Counted from the first letter of the stretch, positions 15,193 through 23,414 are shown. The stretch is 39,487 nt of DNA from Candidatus Omnitrophota bacterium (GCA_029261065.1 JAJDCB010000012.1:141430-180916); one strand, 5' to 3'. The notes: generated by a model not told the origin, from the letters alone. Numbers and translations are program-made.

Positions 15193-15459
15193 TTAAATTC
15201 CAATCCTGACTAAAATCGCGATGATATCCTCTATGGTTCTACTAATTAAGGGATGGCTCACCTCAAAATGAGCTGTTTTTTCTTCTAGTTTTTGGATCAG
15301 TTGACTGTTTTGATCTTTGTTGTCTGGTTCTTTAAGTTTTTGTTCAATAGATGTGACTAGCTTCTCAAGCATTTCTCTAGATTTTAAATCATTTTGATCA
15401 ATATTTTTAAGTTCTTCGGTGAGCTTATGGAGAGCTTCTTCTAATTCTTTCTGAGGCAT
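15193..15459 (-). CDS. DUF4404 family protein
   Basis: This 88-residue helical protein matches DUF4404: an opening MPQKELEEALHKLTEELKN, a central predicted coiled-coil helix, and the conserved ending HFEVSHPLISRTIEDIIAILVRIGI, where E-SHP and the terminal IGI are family features. It is cytoplasmic, strongly charged and probably oligomeric. No function is established. It heads a short cluster with the 88-residue unknown protein and the peptidoglycan-binding protein. Confidence 0.82.
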   Translation of the reverse strand: MPQKELEEALHKLTEELKNIDQNDLKSREMLEKLVTSIEQKLKEPDNKDQNSQLIQKLEEKTAHFEVSHPLISRTIEDIIAILVRIGI

Positions 15460-15540
15460 GTTTTTTCCTTTTTTATTTTACTATTTGTAGAATGATGGTA
15501 TTTTACAGTTATTACGTGGGAAATGCAAGATGGGCTTACA

Positions 15541-15876
15541 TTAGAGTTCTTTTGAGAAATGTAACGCTAGCCAGAGAGTTTCATTGTTTTTATCGGTCCA
15601 CTCAACACGATGTTTAACATGGGCGGGGATGAGAACGTAGTCACCAGGGTTTAATGTGATGATGTTTTTTTCTCCTTGAATAAGAATCCCTGCACTCCCC
15701 TTTAGGAGTAACACCCATTCATCTTGTTTTTGATCTAACCAGCAGCCCTCATCTGTGGCATGACCTTTTGAGATAATTCGTTCGAGTTTAAAATTTTTGC
15801 CGGAGAGAATCTTTTCGAATAGTTCTTCAGGTAAGGTTTTGGGCAATTGTGAATAGATATTTTGGGGTTTCATCAT
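15541..15876 (-). CDS. Cupin-domain protein
   Basis: This is a single-domain cupin of 111 residues. Cupin motif 1 is seen in DQKQDEWVLLLKGSAGILIQGE and motif 2 in LNPGDYVLIPAHVKHRVEWT. The two metal-ligand histidines of cupin motif 1 are replaced here (WLDQKQDEW), as in a common subgroup whose last half reads PGDYxxIPAxxxHRVEWT. The metal or ligand is unknown. Two adjacent ATGs are available at the start. The gene lies just downstream of the plsC-like gene on the same strand, with 23 bases between. Confidence 0.83.
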   Translation of the reverse strand: MMKPQNIYSQLPKTLPEELFEKILSGKNFKLERIISKGHATDEGCWLDQKQDEWVLLLKGSAGILIQGEKNIITLNPGDYVLIPAHVKHRVEWTDKNNETLWLALHFSKEL

Positions 15877-15899
15877 AAAGGTGTTAATGAGTTAGTTTT

Positions 15900-16550
15900 T
15901 TAATTATTTGAAAGCGGTTTATAGGTTTTGTCACATAAGGTTGCGATTTTCTGCATTATTTGATCAGATGTTTGACTAAGTAATTCTTTAGGAATGAATT
16001 TTTCAGTGTATTTATCAAATTGCAATGCTTCTCCAAACTTGATTCTTGTTGAATTTTTAAAGGAAAATAAAATATCTTTGAATAACCGAAATCCACGATG
16101 AGCACCGGGCCCTTGTGAAATTCCAGCGGGTATGATGGGGTACCCTGTCCAAAGCGCCAGGCGAGCTGTTCCAGAGCGAGGTTTTAGAAGATATGATTTA
16201 TCGTTTAATTGGGCCTCAGGATAGATACCGATAATGGCGCCCTCGTTTAAAGCATCTAAAGCGATGTCTAGACTCTCCCCTTTTTTTTTGTGATCAATAA
16301 GAATAGCGGACAAACGATCTGCCCCCCATTGCCCGATGATTCGCCAAAGTATGATATTTTTACGTGAAAGAAATTTAACCTTAAGGTTTGAGTGATGGTG
16401 GATGATGGATGAAAGGATGAAAGAATCAAGGTGATTATTATGATTCGCCGCAATAATAAATCCACCCGTTTTAGGAATATTATCGAGGCCGGAACTTTCT
16501 TTAATATATGATTGTAGAATTTTTTGGATGACAGTTGGGAACATGGGCAA
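15900..16550 (-). CDS. PlsC-type 1-acylglycerol-3-phosphate acyltransferase
   Basis: The protein belongs to the LPLAT family that transfers an acyl chain to lysophosphatidate at the inner membrane. The catalytic H-x4-D is in AANHNNHLDSF, and the second motif is YPEAQL in place of the usual EGTRS. Later stretches (SGTARLALWTGYPIIPAGISQG) fit blocks III and IV of the family. There is no strong N-terminal membrane helix, which is common in short members. At 216 residues it is of normal size. The altered EGTR block makes a specialised substrate possible. It is 24 bases downstream of the phosphate transporter gene. Confidence 0.84.
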   Translation of the reverse strand: MPMFPTVIQKILQSYIKESSGLDNIPKTGGFIIAANHNNHLDSFILSSIIHHHSNLKVKFLSRKNIILWRIIGQWGADRLSAILIDHKKKGESLDIALDALNEGAIIGIYPEAQLNDKSYLLKPRSGTARLALWTGYPIIPAGISQGPGAHRGFRLFKDILFSFKNSTRIKFGEALQFDKYTEKFIPKELLSQTSDQIMQKIATLCDKTYKPLSNN

Positions 16551-16574
16551 ATTTTTACCTATACCTTAATAGTT

Positions 16575-17690
16575 TTATGAAAGCAGTAAGTAAGATAATC
16601 CACTACACACAGCCGCAATGGGTAGTGTTAAAACCCATGATAATATGATTTTAGAAATAACGCTAGAATTTCCTTTTCCAGTTATCAGGCCAATCCCAAA
16701 GATAGAACCACATGAGGCATGTGTCGTTGAGACAGGTAATCCCCAACGGCTGGCAAAGATGACGAGAAATCCGGTAACTAAATTTGCTGTAAAGCCTTGT
16801 CCGTGATTCATCGTTGTGATGCGATAGCTCATGGTCTCCGCTACTTTGCGCGCATTGATCAATCCGCCAATAGCCATTGCGATTCCAACAATAAGCATGC
16901 TTTGTGGGATGGCGAGTATTTTGACAGCTAAGAGTAAAGCTACAATTTTAGGGGTATCATTTAAACCACGTGCGAAACTGACCAACCCAGCGCTCATAAA
17001 ATGAAAAAAATCTAACAGCTTTTGAGAATTAATACCTAAAAAACTTCCTACATAACGTTGTTGGCAATCTTTTTCTTTAGCAATTGATATTTCAGGTGTT
17101 TTAAGGGTGCTTATACTAAAAGTACCTAGGGATTCTGTTACAGGAACAACCCTTTCCTTCTCTCCAACACAAAGACAATATTCACGACCAATCCCTAGTT
17201 TTACACGACTCATTCTAAAAAAAGCATACAGTGAGCCACTTAACACGACAGCAATAAAAGGACTGGCGATTAGTGGCAAAAAGAATTTTTGGCCTAAAAT
17301 TACGAGATTAATTTGAGAGCCAACGGCCATAAACCCTGCGCCAACTAATGATCCCGTAATGGCATGCGTTGTTGAAATAGGAAAACCAATGAAGGTCGCT
17401 AGAATAACAGTTATAGCAGCTCCAAAACCAACCGCTGCTAAGAATTCTGGTGAGCCAGCAACAAGGTCAGGAACTAATCCTTTACCAGAAAATTGTTTGA
17501 GGAGTTTTTCGGCGAGAAAAATGGAACATATTGAACCAGCAAAAGTGGTTAATGTGGCCCATCCAATAGCTTTTTTATAATTGGTTGTCTTACTACCAAA
17601 TAGCGTGGCAACACCCTTAAAATTATCGTTGGCGCCATTGGAATAAGCCAAAAAGCAGGTTGTAAAAATTAATATAAGTAAAATGTTCAT
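16575..17690 (-). CDS. pit: Inorganic phosphate transporter, PiT family
   Basis: This is a low-affinity, cation-coupled phosphate permease of the inner membrane. The two-fold family repeat is clear: SNGANDNFKGVATLFGSK near the start and FARGLNDTPKIVALLLA in the second half, each followed by GFPISTTHAITGS or GLPVSTTHASCGS. There are about ten membrane helices, and a central cytoplasmic loop with several cysteines (EYCLCVG, KDCQQR) that is not typical of the core. No Pho box is visible upstream, so it likely runs in phosphate-replete cells, complementing PstSCAB. No PhoU-like partner gene is adjacent. Confidence 0.94.
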   Translation of the reverse strand: MNILLILIFTTCFLAYSNGANDNFKGVATLFGSKTTNYKKAIGWATLTTFAGSICSIFLAEKLLKQFSGKGLVPDLVAGSPEFLAAVGFGAAITVILATFIGFPISTTHAITGSLVGAGFMAVGSQINLVILGQKFFLPLIASPFIAVVLSGSLYAFFRMSRVKLGIGREYCLCVGEKERVVPVTESLGTFSISTLKTPEISIAKEKDCQQRYVGSFLGINSQKLLDFFHFMSAGLVSFARGLNDTPKIVALLLAVKILAIPQSMLIVGIAMAIGGLINARKVAETMSYRITTMNHGQGFTANLVTGFLVIFASRWGLPVSTTHASCGSIFGIGLITGKGNSSVISKIILSWVLTLPIAAVCSGLSYLLLS

Positions 17691-17737
17691 GAGGCTCTCT
17701 TATCTTCAAAACAACGTGTTTAAGTAAAATATTCGTT

Positions 17738-18172
17738 TTAAGATTTTTTGTTTATATTTTCAACTAATGCCCCAAATAAAGCCATATAAATGTTATGACA
17801 AAATTCAACGGCCTCATCAGAGTTTGATTCCCAGGAAGATGACCATTCTAGGAAGGTGCTGTCATCTGTGGTCACAGGTGTGAGCTTGATACAACCAACA
17901 TAATTTTGGACATCATCTTTAGAAACCGGTGATGGCCCATCATCTAAAGAATAACGAATGGTATAGTTTTCTTTATTATGTTCAAGCAATGTTTCATGAA
18001 AGGCCTCATTGAGAATCCGCTTGGCGCCTACCTCTGCGCCACTTTTTCCACCTACGATTTCACATTTTGAAATGACGTCAGGAGCATAATCAAAATTATG
18101 AAAATTATTTACAGCATTCCAAACGTGATCAATGGGGGCTTGAAGGCAAATGGATTGATATGTTTTTTTCAT
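17738..18172 (-). CDS. SRPBCC-family (polyketide cyclase-like) protein
   Basis: The 144-residue protein has the START/Bet-v1-like fold of the SRPBCC superfamily. The opening ICLQAPIDHVWNAVNNFHNFDYAPDV, a central GAKRILNEAFHETLLEHNKENYTIRYSL and the closing FCHNIYMALFGALVENI helix are characteristic of the polyketide_cyc2 type. Such proteins bind hydrophobic ligands in a central cavity; no ligand can be predicted. It is cytoplasmic. It lies between the acetylation cassette and pit, 47 bases before pit, on the same strand. Confidence 0.83.
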   Translation of the reverse strand: MKKTYQSICLQAPIDHVWNAVNNFHNFDYAPDVISKCEIVGGKSGAEVGAKRILNEAFHETLLEHNKENYTIRYSLDDGPSPVSKDDVQNYVGCIKLTPVTTDDSTFLEWSSSWESNSDEAVEFCHNIYMALFGALVENINKKS

Positions 18173-18248
18173 TGATAAGTTCTCCTAGCTATAGGGTTGA
18201 ATTGCAACTTTTGTCTGCACATAATTTATTTGAAAATGATTTGAGTCA

Positions 18249-19295
18249 TTATTTTACCAAATTCTGAAGAGATTTTGAAATTTTATTAGAAGACTCCTCC
18301 GTAAATAGTTTTAATCCTTCTTTGTTTAAGTGTTGTGTGTCGCAAAAATAGGATAGATTCCATCCTTCTAATAAAGGTTCTATTAACGTAATATTTTCAA
18401 ATTTCTTCTCGAAATTTTTCATCTGTTTGATGTATTTCTGATTGTTTCCGTTCTCTTCTCTTTTTTTAAAGGTTGGTTTAACTAAAGGTGCATTTGAGAT
18501 GATTATTTCAATAGCATTATCTTGGGCTAGTTTAAAAAATTGATCAAACCAATAAAGTGAATCTGAATTAAGTTTAAAATGTGTTTGATAATACTCTGAT
18601 GTAACAACGTCTTTCATGGTAGGTTCCTTATTTTGACAGATGATGGCGCCTCCAGAAGAAATTTCTAACGAACTTTTAAGCCAAGAACTTTTATCTTTAA
18701 AATCAGATCTATTTGCAAATAATTTACGTATTTTTTTCCTGTAAGTGACTAGATTAGAAATTTTTTCTATTTTTAACATTAAAGCTTTATAAAATATTTT
18801 TAAAGGTAAAATTTCAAATGAGTCTATAAGTGAGTATAAAGATACAAAACGAAAAAGCTTCTTTTTATCAATTTTATCTACGTTATCTAAATTCCATGCT
18901 TTTGTAAGAGCAATTGGAGATGAATAAAATAGGATAACCTCCGGGGCTGGGTTATATTTTAAATATTTTTTTAAAAGTAAGTAATAACCTCGTACACCAT
19001 GATTAGGTAAAGCATAGTTATAGAACGAATAGTTTAGGTTAATTAAATTGTCAGAGATTTCCTTTGCATGAAGCCCCAAAATTCGACTATCTCCCATAAG
19101 AATTGCATTTGGGCTGATCTTTTTATCCCTTTTTCTAAGAATTTTCTCTTTGTAATGAATAAGGGCATCAGAGTGTGTTGTTAGATAATATAAATTCGAT
19201 CGAACAATAACTTCAACGATTATCAATAAAGCCAAACAGATGAGAAAAGCTGTTGGGCATTTTTTAGAATTGAAAATAGATAAAATCTTGTGCAT
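18249..19295 (-). CDS. Membrane-anchored SGNH-like protein (DUF1574 type), partner of MBOAT
   Basis: The protein has an N-terminal membrane helix (about 15-34) followed by a periplasmic domain. NAILMGDSRILGLH carries a GDSx block with the nucleophile serine near residue 70, and CDTQHLNKEGLKLF near the end supplies the D-x-x-H pair; together they fit an SGNH-type esterase or acetyltransferase resembling DUF1574. Proteins of this type next to an AlgI-like MBOAT usually finish transfer of acetyl groups to an exopolysaccharide, as AlgJ or AlgX do. The ATG lies 32 bases inside the MBOAT gene, so translation is coupled. Confidence 0.76.
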   Translation of the reverse strand: MHKILSIFNSKKCPTAFLICLALLIIVEVIVRSNLYYLTTHSDALIHYKEKILRKRDKKISPNAILMGDSRILGLHAKEISDNLINLNYSFYNYALPNHGVRGYYLLLKKYLKYNPAPEVILFYSSPIALTKAWNLDNVDKIDKKKLFRFVSLYSLIDSFEILPLKIFYKALMLKIEKISNLVTYRKKIRKLFANRSDFKDKSSWLKSSLEISSGGAIICQNKEPTMKDVVTSEYYQTHFKLNSDSLYWFDQFFKLAQDNAIEIIISNAPLVKPTFKKREENGNNQKYIKQMKNFEKKFENITLIEPLLEGWNLSYFCDTQHLNKEGLKLFTEESSNKISKSLQNLVK

Positions 19296-20679
19296 CTGTT
19301 ACTCCCCAAATGATTAAAAGAAGACTGCAGGCTATATAAAATAAAGTCTTAAGAAAAATGTTAGATTTATACATAATCATCAAATCATTTTTTAGATATT
19401 GATAAATTTGAATCGCAATGAGTATAGAAAGATAAGGCAACAGCTTAGACATCATAAATAACGTGGCGGCTAATATGGATTCTGGAGAATTAAAGAGTAA
19501 TCCTTTTATCATCGCATCAAGCTGAGCAATCGATTCTACTCTAAAAATTAACCAACCCAAACACGTAATATGGAAGAAGAAAAATATTTTTATAGCTGAA
19601 TTTATAGGGGATGTCTTTGAGGCTTTTGGAGACAGACTTACCATACATTTATGGACTATTAACAGTAAACTATGATAGGCGCCCCAAAGAATAAACGTCC
19701 AAGAAGCCCCATGCCATAATCCTCCTAAGAGCATAGTGATTACCAGATTTCTAAAGGTTGTTAATCTGCATCTTCTATTTCCTCCTAAAGGAATGTAGAG
19801 ATAATCTTTTAACCACGTAGATAGGCTAATATGCCATCTTCTCCAAAATTCTTGAGGATTTTTGGCAAAGTAAGGTAAATTAAAATTAATCATTATGTCA
19901 AAGCCCATACATTTACAAAGGCCTCGCGCTATGTTTGAATACCCAGCAAAATCACAAAAGATTTGAAAAGCAAAGGCATAAACGCCAATAAGGACATCTA
20001 TGGCTTGATAGTTTTCTGCCGGTGTAAAAATAGGATTAACAATTTTGGCTAAATTATCTGCAATAAAAACTTTTTGAAATAACCCCCAAAAGATCAAGTA
20101 AGAACCCTCATAAAATCCAGCAAGGGTCGGTTTACGAGGCTTTTGGATTTGAGGTAATAAATTTTTAGCGCGTTCAATGGGTCCAGCAACAAGTTGTGGG
20201 AAAAAGGCCACAAAAAGTGCAAAATCTAACAACCCTTTTTTGGGTTTAAGTTTGTTGTAATAAATATCAATGGTATAACTCATGGTTTGAAACGTGTAAA
20301 AAGAGATACCAACAGGAAGAATGATTTTCAGTGTTGGTAATGATAATGAGAGCCCAAAATGTTCAAAAAGAGATGACAAATTTGCACTAAAAAAATCAAA
20401 GTATTTGAAAAATCCTAATATAAAGAGATTGGAGAAAATACTGACAAACAGAATGAATTTCTTCTTTTTCGGATGAGTCGTTTGGAATATTTTTTGACCG
20501 CAGATGTAATCAACTATCGTAGAAAGCCATATAAGGGATAAAAAGCGCCAGTCCCATGCGGCATAAAAGATGTAGCTGGCAATCAGAAGCATACGATTTT
20601 GCCATTGATATTTAAGGCAAAGGTATAAGGTGTAAATTAATAGAAAAAAGATGATAAATTCTATAGAATTAAAAAGCAT
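19264..20679 (-). CDS. AlgI-type MBOAT O-acyltransferase
   Basis: This membrane-bound O-acyltransferase is expected to move acetyl groups from the cytoplasm to a periplasmic partner for polysaccharide O-acetylation. The 471 residues contain about ten helices. Family marks are the N-terminal SIEFIIFFLLIYTLY, the FFPQLVAGPIERA motif, FWRRWHISLSTWLKDYLYIPLGG with the first conserved histidine (about 283), and LLGGLWHGASWTFILWG with the catalytic histidine (about 323). The length is usual for AlgI homologues. It sits between an SGNH hydrolase and a DUF1574-like protein, giving a compact acetylation cassette with no glycosyltransferase nearby. Confidence 0.94.
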   Translation of the reverse strand: MLFNSIEFIIFFLLIYTLYLCLKYQWQNRMLLIASYIFYAAWDWRFLSLIWLSTIVDYICGQKIFQTTHPKKKKFILFVSIFSNLFILGFFKYFDFFSANLSSLFEHFGLSLSLPTLKIILPVGISFYTFQTMSYTIDIYYNKLKPKKGLLDFALFVAFFPQLVAGPIERAKNLLPQIQKPRKPTLAGFYEGSYLIFWGLFQKVFIADNLAKIVNPIFTPAENYQAIDVLIGVYAFAFQIFCDFAGYSNIARGLCKCMGFDIMINFNLPYFAKNPQEFWRRWHISLSTWLKDYLYIPLGGNRRCRLTTFRNLVITMLLGGLWHGASWTFILWGAYHSLLLIVHKCMVSLSPKASKTSPINSAIKIFFFFHITCLGWLIFRVESIAQLDAMIKGLLFNSPESILAATLFMMSKLLPYLSILIAIQIYQYLKNDLMIMYKSNIFLKTLFYIACSLLLIIWGVTDAQDFIYFQF

Positions 20680-20699
20680 AAATATCTAGGATTTTCCTT

Positions 20700-21461
20700 T
20701 TAAAGATTGTTCCAGTCTTGTTCTGTTGTTACTTTTTGTGCTACTTTTTGAAGGAATAGTGTGGATTCTGCAGATAATTTAGGTTGGTAAGTATTGCCAA
20801 CGGGAGATTCGTTGGTGATGAGACTAAAGAAGACACAAGCGCTTAAATAAGAGCCTGAAATACTGGGGTGGCTTCCATCTGCGTTCCATAACGGGAAAAA
20901 GGGTTTTTGTTGGCGAGCTTCTTTAAAGGCTTCCCCAACAGGTGCTACGGGCAATTGAAATTGGCGGGCAACTTCGATATATCCTTGGGTGAGTTTTTCT
21001 TGCATATCTTCAAATTTATTAAAATTGAAATTTTTAAAACCATTTTTTCTTCCCCAAGTCATAAAAAGAATAGTCGTTCCTTTATTTAAACTGCTTAATT
21101 GACGAACAGCTGGAATCATTTTAGTTTTACGAGATTTTGACAAAGCTGGAATGACACTTTGTTCTTGAAGAATGACATAATCCCATCTACGAGATTTAAT
21201 TTTATCAATAGCATATTCTGATTGAGCATGTTTAAGAAGGCTCCAGGCGGGGTTTGCTTGCATCTCAATTTCAGCTTGATAACCACTTTCATTTAACATC
21301 TCTTCTAGCGTTTGAGGTAAATCGTTTTGAAAGGTATAACTGTTCCCAACAAAAAGGATTTGTAATTGAGATGCCGCTTCAGTATTAGACTGAAGCGGCT
21401 GAGTGACGATGAGCAACAAAAATATTGCAAAGAATATTAAATGTTTTTTGATGAATATCAT
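20700..21461 (-). CDS. Secreted SGNH/GDSL-family hydrolase
   Basis: A signal peptide (about 1-28) precedes an SGNH domain: FVGNSYTFQNDLP with the nucleophile serine, WDYVILQEQS as the third block, and NADGSHPSISGSYLSACVFF near the end with the catalytic histidine. This subtype (FxGNSYT) is common next to polysaccharide genes. Its substrate is unknown; it may remove or transfer acetyl groups on the glycan handled by the neighbouring MBOAT. A perfect 11-bp hairpin lies in the 5' coding part, just past the signal peptide. The gene ends 20 bases before the MBOAT start. Confidence 0.84.
   Translation of the reverse strand: MIFIKKHLIFFAIFLLLIVTQPLQSNTEAASQLQILFVGNSYTFQNDLPQTLEEMLNESGYQAEIEMQANPAWSLLKHAQSEYAIDKIKSRRWDYVILQEQSVIPALSKSRKTKMIPAVRQLSSLNKGTTILFMTWGRKNGFKNFNFNKFEDMQEKLTQGYIEVARQFQLPVAPVGEAFKEARQQKPFFPLWNADGSHPSISGSYLSACVFFSLITNESPVGNTYQPKLSAESTLFLQKVAQKVTTEQDWNNL
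21373..21399. repeat. Perfect inverted repeat inside the SGNH hydrolase gene
   Basis: The 11-bp arms (GCCGCTTCAGT / ACTGAAGCGGC) enclose a 5-base loop. The hairpin is GC-rich compared with the surroundings and lies about 60-90 bases after the start codon, in the linker between signal peptide and mature domain. There is no T-tract after it on either strand, so it is not a classical terminator. Confidence 0.8.
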
Positions 21462-21474
21462 AATAATTTAAAGA

Positions 21475-21954
21475 TTAATGATTACAACCATCGCCATGCA
21501 CATGGCCATGAGAAATTTCATCTTCTGTGGCATCACGTACTTCGATAATTTCAATACTAAAATGGAGCGTTTCATCGGCAAGGGGATGATTAAAATCAAC
21601 GCTCACCGTCTCTCCTTCTACTTTGATGACAGTTGCAACTTTAGGCCCTTCTGGCGTATTGGCTTGAAATTGCACGCCCACTTTTACGTGTTCTTTTTCA
21701 GGAAAGTTTGCAATGGGGACATCGTTCACGAGTTTTTCGCTTCTAATCCCATAAGCTTCTTCTGGTGGTATGACGATGTCTAATTTATCACCAGCGACTT
21801 TTCCCTCTAGTGCTTTTTCCATTCCTGGAATAAGATTTTTCATACCATGAATGTATGATAAGGGTTTTTGTCCATCTGAAGAATCAAGTACAACGCCTTT
21901 ATCATTCTTTAAGGTGTAATGAATAACACCGACTTTTTTTTTACTAATTTTCAT
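21475..21954 (-). CDS. slyD: FKBP-type peptidyl-prolyl isomerase, SlyD-like
   Basis: SlyD is a cytoplasmic prolyl isomerase with chaperone activity and metal binding. The 159 residues contain the FKBP half-domain (VGVIHYTLKNDKGVVLDSSDGQKPLSYIHGMKNLIPGMEKALEGKVAGDK), an inserted-flap chaperone domain in the middle, and the closing VDFNHPLADETLHFSIEIIEV that is typical of SlyD. A short histidine-rich tail (HGHVHGDGCNH) could bind nickel, shorter than in E. coli SlyD. An AAAGGA site precedes the start. It stands alone in front of the acetylation cassette. Confidence 0.93.
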   Translation of the reverse strand: MKISKKKVGVIHYTLKNDKGVVLDSSDGQKPLSYIHGMKNLIPGMEKALEGKVAGDKLDIVIPPEEAYGIRSEKLVNDVPIANFPEKEHVKVGVQFQANTPEGPKVATVIKVEGETVSVDFNHPLADETLHFSIEIIEVRDATEDEISHGHVHGDGCNH

Positions 21955-22045
21955 CCCTTTTGTCCTTTCAATTATTCTGTGAAATGATTACTCTGAAACG
22001 TGTTTTAATTTACGCACAGATTGTTTTTTCTTGGTTTGACATTGT

Positions 22046-22423
22046 TTACTCTTTTATAAATGTAAAGATATTAAATTTATGTCCATCTAAATCGCGAAAA
22101 TAACCAGCATAAAATCCTGTATCTCCACGTGGTCCAGGCTCTCCTTCATCTGTTGCCCCTAAGCCGATCGCTTTGTTATAGAAATTATGAACTTTTTCTT
22201 TTGAATCAACGTTAAAGGCAATCATCGAACCATTGCCTACAGTTGCTGGTTTTCCATCAAAGGTTTGAGTGATAGAAAAACCTGTCTCCTCCATGGATGG
22301 TCCATAAGCGGTAAATTGGTCCGTTTCGAAAAGACGTCCAACACCAATTTCTTTCATTAGTTCATCGTAAAATTTCTCCGCCTTTGCCTTATCGTTTGTT
22401 CCTACTGTGATGTATCCAATCAT
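22046..22423 (-). CDS. VOC-superfamily (glyoxalase-like) protein
   Basis: The 125 residues form two beta-alpha-beta-beta-beta units typical of the vicinal-oxygen-chelate fold: YITVGTNDKAKAEKFYDELMKEIG at the start and MIAFNVDSKEKVHNFYNKAIGLGATDEGEPGPRGD followed by YFRDLDGHKFNIFTF. This subgroup (G-N-DxxKAxxFYD and RDLDGHK) is widespread and mostly uncharacterised. The metal and substrate cannot be named. It lies 12 bases after the PilZ gene and may be in its transcript. Confidence 0.88.
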   Translation of the reverse strand: MIGYITVGTNDKAKAEKFYDELMKEIGVGRLFETDQFTAYGPSMEETGFSITQTFDGKPATVGNGSMIAFNVDSKEKVHNFYNKAIGLGATDEGEPGPRGDTGFYAGYFRDLDGHKFNIFTFIKE

Positions 22424-22435
22424 CTGTTCTCCTAT

Positions 22436-22756
22436 CTAAGTTTGAAGCATTTGTTTTAAAGAGTTGCTTGAGTTTTCATCCATTTGTGTGAAAAAAACAG
22501 CAATCCCCTCTCCCTTCTTAATTCGAGAGATCCGTGCTTTGCCACGCACTTGATCTGTTATGTCGTTAAAGGCCGTATTAATCGTAAAGTTAAACTCATC
22601 GTTGACTTGCATATAGACACTATTGTTAACCTTAATAAAGGCGCTTTTAGGAGAGAGATCTTTGAGTTCTCCAGATATTGTGATTTGCTTATCGATTTGA
22701 ATTTCAATAGGGAGATTACTTCTAATACGATTGTTTTTACGACGGTTGCTATCCAT
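22436..22756 (-). CDS. PilZ-domain protein with degenerate c-di-GMP motif
   Basis: This is a stand-alone PilZ domain of 106 residues. The first c-di-GMP block (RxxxR) is present as RRKNNRIR, and the second ([DN]xSxxG) reads DLSPKSAFIKV, where the expected glycine is replaced by serine or alanine. Binding may therefore be weak or lost. The later beta-barrel strands (EFNFTINTAF, ARISRIKKGEGIAVFFTQM) fit the fold. PilZ proteins link c-di-GMP to motility, pili or glycan output, and acetylation and prepilin genes are nearby, but no direct link is shown. Confidence 0.82.
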   Translation of the reverse strand: MDSNRRKNNRIRSNLPIEIQIDKQITISGELKDLSPKSAFIKVNNSVYMQVNDEFNFTINTAFNDITDQVRGKARISRIKKGEGIAVFFTQMDENSSNSLKQMLQT

Positions 22757-22796
22757 AGGGTCTCCTTTATTCTACTTATCAAGGTTTGATGAATTA

Positions 22797-22976
22797 TCAT
22801 TTAAACGAAAATGGGCATATGTTGGGAATAGACTTTTTATATTCGTTATACTCCTGCCCAATATGATTTTTCAGATCTCTTTCCTCAAAGATTAACGCAA
22901 TAAATATATAGGCCTTTGACATCTCAGAAAAATTAGATGGCCCACGCTCATTGAGGGGGTAGCAAACATCTTTCAT
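22797..22976 (-). pseudogene. C-terminal stub of an isoprenylcysteine-methyltransferase-like membrane protein
   Basis: This ORF is one residue below the track cutoff. Its 59 residues (MKDVCYPLNERGPSNFSEMS...) contain YIFIALIFEERDLKNHIGQEYNEYKKSIP, which matches the last helix and cofactor-binding EERDL--xxGxxYxxYxxxVP tail of the ICMT/NnrU/MddA membrane methyltransferase group. The upstream ~150 residues with the other helices are missing; the adjacent MAPEG gene begins elsewhere. A GGGGGAG site and a TATACTATAAT stretch lie upstream, so the stub may still be expressed. It looks like a deletion remnant rather than a complete enzyme. Confidence 0.65.
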
Positions 22977-23025
22977 AAGAGTCTCCCCCTTTATACATAA
23001 AGAATTATAGTATAAACTTATCTTT

Positions 23026-23397
23026 TTAAAAACTAATAAAATAAAGCCCTAGAATAGCGGAAAAAGCGATAAACCAGCTAAGGGTGCGAAGTATATGATT
23101 ATCCATAATGTAGAAGAAAGCATATCCTATCCGAGCAAGTACATATATAATCGCCAATTGATCAATTGTTGAGACTGAAGCATTAAGCTGATGAGCGACG
23201 ACAACCCCTATAGCAAAGGCCGGAAATGTTTCATAAAAGTTTATCTGAGCGAAATTTGCGCGTTTACCATGTCCTTTAAGATTTCCTAGAAATTCTCTAG
23301 GATTTTTATTGTTATAACCTTTTATGGAAAATTTGGCAAATGCCGCACTTATGATAGGAATAAATAAACTAATCACTATGCATTGATAAGATAGCAT
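23026..23397 (-). CDS. MAPEG-family membrane protein
   Basis: The 123-residue protein has four predicted helices and the MAPEG (membrane-associated proteins in eicosanoid and glutathione metabolism) pattern: YNNKNPREFLGNLKGHGKRANFAQINFYETFPAFAIGVVVA, where the N-FE-FP-F block is diagnostic, and IYVLARIGYAFFYI in helix 3. Bacterial members of this group are small inner-membrane proteins of unproven, possibly glutathione-dependent, activity. It lies 17 bases downstream of DUF2237. Confidence 0.87.
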   Translation of the reverse strand: MLSYQCIVISLFIPIISAAFAKFSIKGYNNKNPREFLGNLKGHGKRANFAQINFYETFPAFAIGVVVAHQLNASVSTIDQLAIIYVLARIGYAFFYIMDNHILRTLSWFIAFSAILGLYFISF

Positions 23398-23414
23398 GGA
23401 GCTTCTCCTTTTTG

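Noticed and set aside
16575-17690. Pho box upstream of pit
   Set aside because: The 47-base gap and the end of the upstream gene show no TGTCAC-type units with 11-base spacing.
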